DNA of 64,000 nt, taken from NCBI RefSeq assembly GCF_005869935.1, contig NZ_SZQF01000002.1, positions 62,001-126,000 on the forward strand, written 5' to 3'. Each line of letters opens with the position of its first letter. Positions within the stretch are counted from its first letter, which is position 1. The notes beneath the pieces were generated by a model that worked only from the letters and a program-made list of their open reading frames with translations, searched no databases and was not told the DNA's origin. A program made the position numbers and the translations under genes. This DNA is from Winogradskyella algicola (lineage in GTDB: Bacteria > Bacteroidota > Bacteroidia > Flavobacteriales > Flavobacteriaceae). Of this stretch, positions 59,834 through 64,000 are shown one piece after another.

Positions 59834-59875
59834 CGATACATAAGAAATGAATCAAAAACCATTTCTTATGTATCG
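59834..59875 (+). promoter_or_regulatory. Perfect 16-bp inverted repeat over a translation start
   Basis: CGATACATAAGAAATG (59834-59849) and CATTTCTTATGTATCG (59860-59875) are exact complements with a 10-base spacer AATCAAAAAC. Both candidate start codons of the lipoprotein gene (59847 and 59868) lie in the arms. As RNA it would fold into a stable stem that hides the start. Confidence 0.7.
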
Positions 59876-60626
59876 CTTTAAAACCCTAATCTTATTAATT
59901 TTAATATGTGTTCTAACAGCCTGCTCGTCGGATGACAACAACAATACCCAGAATATTGACAATCGCGAATCCTCATGTATCAATGCTGTAGGTTACACGG
60001 GTTTATATTGGGATTTCGCCAATGCTAGACCAACTGGTTTATCGCAGGTACCTATAATTCAAAATCCAGGTCAGCAATTTATCCATAGCCTACAACCACT
60101 CTTAGGTTTCACCATTCCACAAGGCTTTACTGCTTTTGAGTTAACAGATCCGCAAACCCAAACCATTGGTGTTAATGTATTTAGAAATGATAATGAAGTT
60201 CTCTTTCGTTGGGTACCTTTGAGCTCAGTGATTGGACAACAAATTCCATCTCAAAATTTTATAGCCAATGAGATTGATACCATGTTCAATTTTTATAATT
60301 TTAATGGTACTCCAGAAGTCCTTTGTTCGGAATTCAAACAGCAGGTTTTTGCTACAATTCCCATGGAATTTAATGCGAGACTGCTTCGCTTTGATGGTCG
60401 TATAGCACAAGTTTGGGTTATTACAACTTATGCTGCAAGCTCAACTTACATTACAGTTTCTGTAGTTACTGCACCAGAAGCTGAATACGATGCTCAAGTT
60501 GCCAATACATTTTTACCTATTAACTATCAACTCTACGTTAACGAAAGTGGTGGTATTGTAGATAATGACATGGATGGATTTGATATTCTAAGAGATCCTG
60601 ATGATAACGATCCTAACGTACCGTAA
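59868..60626 (+). CDS. Putative lipoprotein
   Basis: The start at ATG 59868 (MYRFKTLILLILICVLTAC) gives 252 residues with a regular lipoprotein signal, Cys19 and the SSDDN linker; ATG 59847 adds seven residues. The mature part has a pattern of beta strands, QIPSQNFIANEIDTMFNFYNFNGTPE and a DNDMDGFDILRDPDDNDPN end that looks like a calcium-binding Asp-rich motif. No family was recognised. It is first of four same-strand genes for exported proteins. Confidence 0.72.
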   Translation: MYRFKTLILLILICVLTACSSDDNNNTQNIDNRESSCINAVGYTGLYWDFANARPTGLSQVPIIQNPGQQFIHSLQPLLGFTIPQGFTAFELTDPQTQTIGVNVFRNDNEVLFRWVPLSSVIGQQIPSQNFIANEIDTMFNFYNFNGTPEVLCSEFKQQVFATIPMEFNARLLRFDGRIAQVWVITTYAASSTYITVSVVTAPEAEYDAQVANTFLPINYQLYVNESGGIVDNDMDGFDILRDPDDNDPNVP

Positions 60627-60654
60627 CAAATAATCACAAATAACTATTTTAACA

Positions 60655-62265
60655 ATGAAAAAACTAGCCGTACCACTAGCTGTATTCTTAATCGGTCTTG
60701 CTCTAACCGCTTTTAGCTTTTTTGGATCTAAAAAAGGGAATGCTGATGATATTGACATTAGCATTGAGAAATCTGCCTTTATAATGCCTGCCGCACACAG
60801 AGTATATTCTAACCCAGAAGCTATGGATGGGAAATACTACCTCTTTAAAGCAAAAATCACAAATAATTCATCTGAAACTTTAGAAGATGTAACAGTTAAG
60901 TATCGTATTCCAAATTACATCGAGTGGACAGAATTAACAGTTTCTGGTGAGATGTTTCCTGGGCAAACCTTAGTAGTGCCGTGCTACCCAAAATTTAAAA
61001 ATGAAATTACCGAGAAAACTACTGAATCTGTTGAAAAGGCAGAAATAGAAATTTCTTGGGATGGTGCCGCTGAGGATGATGTGATAGAGGAAGATTTCAC
61101 ATTTAAACTCACTAACCGAAATGAGTATGTGTACACAGGAATTAAAGCAGAAGAAATAAGTTCTTATGCGGACATCTATGATAATGATGCTCTTATTGCC
61201 TGTTTTGTAACTCCCAATGATCCAGTTGTAAAATATTACACTCAGAATCTTCAAGAAAAAATATTAAAAGGAGAAGCGGCAGGCATCTCTAAAAGCGAGA
61301 AGGATGCTGTTAGGTTTTTAATGGGCATCTATGAAGCCACAAGACTATCGCATATGGTGTACAGCAGTACTAAAGGTGTACCAAAAAGTACCGAAGATGT
61401 GCAGTCTTTAGTGCAACAAGTAAGATTGCCGCGCGAGGTAATCACTGGCAACACAGGCTTGTGTATAGAATTAAGCACCCTATATGCAAGCATTTTATCT
61501 AATGCTGGGATAGATCCAGTAATATTTTTTATCCCAGGACATGCCTATCCAGGTTTTAGAATGAACGGCCAATACTATGCTATTGAAGCTACAGGAATTA
61601 ATGGTGAAGGTTTAGGCGGAATAGCAAGTGCTGAAGCTGCTTTTAAGAAAGGACAAGAGCAGTTGCAAGAGTTTATGAAGTATGCACAAATGGGAGATCC
61701 AAGATATACCTTTGTTGATATTCATAATGTTAATAATCAAGGCGTAACTTCTATGGATTTAAAGGATAATGATTTTATGCGAAAAAAAGTAGATGATATC
61801 GTGGCGTCTTGGTCTGGTGGACAGCAAGTAAGCTCCAATAACCAAGGAAATGACATTAGATTATCCGATAACAACCTTCGTACAAATAATCCGCTTTCTT
61901 TTTCAATACCAGCGGGTTGGCAAACCATGATGAATCCCGTTCCGCAAATACCAATTGTTACTGCACAGGTTGTAGCACCAGACCAAATGACAACAGTTAC
62001 AATTTATGATATTCCTGTTTCCAACACTCAACAAGGTATGGCTACCGTCAACCAATATTTAACAAACTTTGGTATGCAAATGCAATATCAAATCAATGGG
62101 AATTCCATCTCTGGAGTAACCTATTCTGCCAATGGAAATTTCAATTGGATTGGTAAAGCCGTTAGACGACAGGGAGGCATCAGAATTGTGGCCGTAGGTG
62201 CACCAGATTACCTATACAATCAAAATTCAGGAATAATTAATCAAGTGTATAACAGTATCCAATAA
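60655..62265 (+). CDS. Membrane-anchored transglutaminase-like protein
   Basis: The 536-residue protein begins with a hydrophobic anchor or signal (about 5-24). Residues about 30-160 resemble a beta-sandwich (SETLEDVTVKYRIPNYIEWTELTV). A transglutaminase core follows: NTGLCIELSTLYASIL with Cys270, GHAYPGF with His296 and AIEATG with Glu311. The C-terminal domain (about 410-536, SFSIPAGWQTMMNPVPQIPIVTAQVVAPDQMTT) is separate and of unknown role. It lies 28 bases after the lipoprotein gene and 11 bases before the next exported protein. Confidence 0.84.
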   Translation: MKKLAVPLAVFLIGLALTAFSFFGSKKGNADDIDISIEKSAFIMPAAHRVYSNPEAMDGKYYLFKAKITNNSSETLEDVTVKYRIPNYIEWTELTVSGEMFPGQTLVVPCYPKFKNEITEKTTESVEKAEIEISWDGAAEDDVIEEDFTFKLTNRNEYVYTGIKAEEISSYADIYDNDALIACFVTPNDPVVKYYTQNLQEKILKGEAAGISKSEKDAVRFLMGIYEATRLSHMVYSSTKGVPKSTEDVQSLVQQVRLPREVITGNTGLCIELSTLYASILSNAGIDPVIFFIPGHAYPGFRMNGQYYAIEATGINGEGLGGIASAEAAFKKGQEQLQEFMKYAQMGDPRYTFVDIHNVNNQGVTSMDLKDNDFMRKKVDDIVASWSGGQQVSSNNQGNDIRLSDNNLRTNNPLSFSIPAGWQTMMNPVPQIPIVTAQVVAPDQMTTVTIYDIPVSNTQQGMATVNQYLTNFGMQMQYQINGNSISGVTYSANGNFNWIGKAVRRQGGIRIVAVGAPDYLYNQNSGIINQVYNSIQ

Positions 62266-62276
62266 ATCTAATCATC

Positions 62277-62900
62277 ATGAAAATTTTAATAAAAATCATA
62301 ATCGTTTGCATATTGTTTTTCAGTACAAACAGTAATGCTCAATCTCAGCAAAAAATAGAAATGCGAATAGACTCTATTGGTAATGCTAAACTAACGGTTT
62401 CCATGACTATGAATGCCCAACAATGGCAGGTATGGAACAGTAACTACGGTAATAACCCTTCAGCATTAAAACGCGATATAGAACGCTCTATGCCAGCCTA
62501 TTTCTTGGATGATTTTAAATTAGACAAAGACGATATGAACCGTTCTTTTAACCTTAGCCTTAATGCTTATGGAGTATGTGAAATTAACAAACGTGGAAAA
62601 TGGATCGTAGATACTGACCAAAAAAATGCACAGCTTACTGAATTAACAGAAAACAAGTATATGTTAGTAAGTAGTCCTATTGAATATAGTGGCAACCTAC
62701 AACAGACCTTCATAATTGAACTTCCAAATGATGCCAAAAACATCAAAGTAGATAAGGACGCTTATGGAAAATCTGTTTTTGAATTTGATATGGATGCACC
62801 AACTTCTAGTTTTAACTTCGTGCAACTGTCTGGTATTTTATTATTGGTTATTGGAGGTACCTGGTTTGGCAAGAACACAATCTCAAAAAAGAAATTATGA
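62277..62900 (+). CDS. Exported protein with C-terminal membrane anchor
   Basis: The 207-residue protein has a signal peptide (MKILIKIIIVCILFFSTNSNAQ), an extracytoplasmic domain of about 150 residues (KIEMRIDSIGNAKLTVSMTMNAQQWQVWNSNYG...) and a C-terminal membrane helix (about 184-198) followed by KNTISKKKL. I do not recognise the fold. It is 11 bases after the transglutaminase gene and may be part of the same complex. Confidence 0.7.
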   Translation: MKILIKIIIVCILFFSTNSNAQSQQKIEMRIDSIGNAKLTVSMTMNAQQWQVWNSNYGNNPSALKRDIERSMPAYFLDDFKLDKDDMNRSFNLSLNAYGVCEINKRGKWIVDTDQKNAQLTELTENKYMLVSSPIEYSGNLQQTFIIELPNDAKNIKVDKDAYGKSVFEFDMDAPTSSFNFVQLSGILLLVIGGTWFGKNTISKKKL

Positions 62901-62959
62901 TGACATTATTAGCACTTTTCGATTAAAAAGAAAGAAAATAAACCTCAAAATCAATCATT

Positions 62960-63673
62960 ATGAAAAAACACAATTACCTTTTTATTCTCTTAGCATTTCT
63001 ATTAATGACATGTTCTGATAATGGTGATGATATAAACAATACAGCTCCAGGTATTTTCTCAGCAAATACAATAGAAACTAGATTTGATGGTGCAACGATA
63101 GAATGGACCGAATCTCTAGATCCAGATGGAGACGATGTTACCTATGCTATAATTTTAGAAGGACAAGAAATAGCATCCGGAGGAACGACTTTATCCTATA
63201 GCTTTTCAGGTCTAGAACCTGAAACATTATACGAAGGCTATGTCGAAGCAAGAGACGGCAATGGCGGTACATCACAAGCATCATACTTTTTTACAACAGA
63301 ACCTGAGGTAATAATTTATGAGGTAGATATTGAATGCAGATGGTGGGAAGGTGCAGGCGGTTATGGCATAGTTAATTATTTTGAAATAAATGCTGTTGAA
63401 GATGCTATTAGCTATCATGTAGAAATTTTAGATTATGCTCCAGACCCTATACCATCTAATGTAGGAAGAACATATTCTTGGACACCAGAATCTAACTTGC
63501 CAACTGGAAATAATGTAGGTTCTGGCTCTAGCCATCTAACAGAATATTCGCCAGGTGTTTACCATGCAAATACTAGTACTGGAAGTGGTTCGCTAATTTA
63601 CTTAGATGATGCAATAGCCAACTGTGAAGCTGTTGTTGCTACAGCTAGAGTTACCATAATTGTTGGTGAATGA
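62960..63673 (+). CDS. Lipoprotein with fibronectin type III-like domain
   Basis: The 237-residue protein has a lipoprotein signal ending LLMTC (Cys19) and SDNGDD linker. Residues about 30-110 read as a fibronectin type III domain (ETRFDGATIEWTESLDPDGDDVTYAIILEGQEIASGGTTLSYSFSGLEPETLYEGYVEARDGNGG). The C-terminal part is of unknown type. It is exported to the outer membrane or surface. A hairpin terminator follows. Confidence 0.82.
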   Translation: MKKHNYLFILLAFLLMTCSDNGDDINNTAPGIFSANTIETRFDGATIEWTESLDPDGDDVTYAIILEGQEIASGGTTLSYSFSGLEPETLYEGYVEARDGNGGTSQASYFFTTEPEVIIYEVDIECRWWEGAGGYGIVNYFEINAVEDAISYHVEILDYAPDPIPSNVGRTYSWTPESNLPTGNNVGSGSSHLTEYSPGVYHANTSTGSGSLIYLDDAIANCEAVVATARVTIIVGE

Positions 63674-63701
63674 TAATGATTTTAAAACAGATTTAATAAC
63701 G

Positions 63702-63738
63702 AATTTAATCAGATAGAATTATTTTATCTGATTAAATT
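63702..63738 (+). terminator. Hairpin after the fibronectin-like lipoprotein gene
   Basis: AATTTAATCAGATA (63702-63715) and TATCTGATTAAATT (63725-63738) are an exact 14-bp stem with a nine-base loop. The T-run after it is short. Confidence 0.65.
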
Positions 63739-63807
63739 GTTGTTTGACCTAACAGCTATTTGTGTTAAAATGAAATAATCGTATCTTTCTCATGATTAGC
63801 TATTAAC

Positions 63808-64000
63808 ATGAGGGAAACATTAAAAACCAACAATACACTACAAGTGGTTGATGCCATAAAGCGTAATGATACGATTACACTAAAACGCATTTACGCCAAT
63901 AACTACCCGAAAATAGAAATTCTGGTTTTAAAAAATAATGGCACTAAAGAATATGCAAAAGACATATATCAAGAAGCTTTTTTGGTGGTTTGGCAAAATG
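63808..64000 (+). CDS. RNA polymerase sigma-70 family factor, partial (cut by window end)
   Basis: ATG 63808 opens a frame to the window end: MRETLKTNNTLQVVDAIKRN, then TLKRIYANNYPKIEILVLKN, then AKDIYQEAFLVVWQN. The last part matches sigma region 2 (DIYQEAFLVVWQ, the A/E-x-D-(I/L)-x-Q-E-x-F motif of ECF factors). 64 codons are visible and the remainder is outside. Its anti-sigma partner, if any, is not seen. Confidence 0.85.
   Translation, partial: MRETLKTNNTLQVVDAIKRNDTITLKRIYANNYPKIEILVLKNNGTKEYAKDIYQEAFLVVWQN

Noticed and set aside
59834-59875. Ends of an insertion sequence
   Set aside because: The two arms are only ten bases apart and no transposase is near; a stem-loop or operator fits better.
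62764-63018. 84-residue frame bridging two exported-protein genes
   Set aside because: It overlaps the end of one gene and the signal peptide of the next in another frame and has no independent support.

Overview
The window looks like a chromosomal segment of a marine-type member of the Flavobacteriaceae (Bacteroidota). The DNA is AT-rich. Many genes are preceded by the Bacteroidota -7 promoter box TAnnTTTG, twice with a TTG exactly 19 bases upstream. The tmRNA encodes the tag GENNYALAA, and the gene families are typical of flavobacteria: GSCFA protein, LemA/TPM cluster, outer-membrane beta-barrel with carboxypeptidase-like plug, many SSDD-type lipoproteins. I see no rRNA, tRNA, prophage, transposase or CRISPR array. 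Most of the window is core chromosome.

Layout. 1-3.9 kb: typA, two small membrane/lipoproteins, kdsA. 4-7 kb: acyltransferase, DUF1801-like protein, secreted transglutaminase, small membrane protein. 6.8-11.5 kb: a probable regulon in which a small winged-helix regulator lies between two transcription units, each starting with the same operator (TACTTTG-N5-CAAAGTA); the second unit encodes a DUF4173 membrane protein, a Coq4-like protein, a SanA/YdcF-like protein and a DUF2809-like protein. 11.9-15.4 kb: thioredoxin lipoprotein, an alanine/saccharopine dehydrogenase-like enzyme, a DUF2945-like protein. 15.4-16.1 kb: a structured RNA that resembles 6S-Flavo, followed by ssrA (tmRNA). 16.2-20 kb: GIY-YIG protein, msrB-msrA, succinate-semialdehyde dehydrogenase-like enzyme, nitroreductase. 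20-24.1 kb: a periplasmic thiol-redox block (DsbD, two rhodaneses, redoxin, TlpA lipoprotein). 24.2-25.3 kb: an autoregulated-looking marR-yceI operon.

25.4-32.6 kb is the complete trp operon in the order trpE-G-D-C-F-B-A. It is preceded by an attenuator with an 18-residue leader peptide containing three consecutive Trp codons. Every gene junction in this operon carries a short repeat or hairpin, and trpF itself contains two in-frame repeat insertions plus a repeat-derived C-terminus.

32.6-40.2 kb: housekeeping and stress genes (trmL, EF-hand protein, YitT family, a UDG-like protein with a repeat insertion, yaaA, rluD with a PASTA protein, ddl, coaD). 40.2-47.1 kb: NarL-type response regulator with TPR histidine kinase, PQQ-like propeller protein, lipoprotein, HEAT protein, GSCFA protein. 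47.2-53.8 kb: alaS, M23 peptidase, MerR regulator, LemA and three TPM-domain proteins. 53.8-59.8 kb: outer-membrane protein, a probable T9SS-protein remnant, der and era. 59.8-63.7 kb: a run of secreted proteins including a transglutaminase. The right edge cuts a sigma-70 family gene.

The strongest unannotated signals are regulatory and repeat-related: the trp attenuator, the paired operators around the winged-helix regulator, the marR operator that covers its own start codon, a perfect 16-bp inverted repeat over the translation start at 59.85 kb, and a dispersed family of CTGAA-N5-TTCAG and CACTTCGAGTG hairpins that has entered coding genes and the loop of a structured RNA. I found no clear new defence or biosynthetic system.
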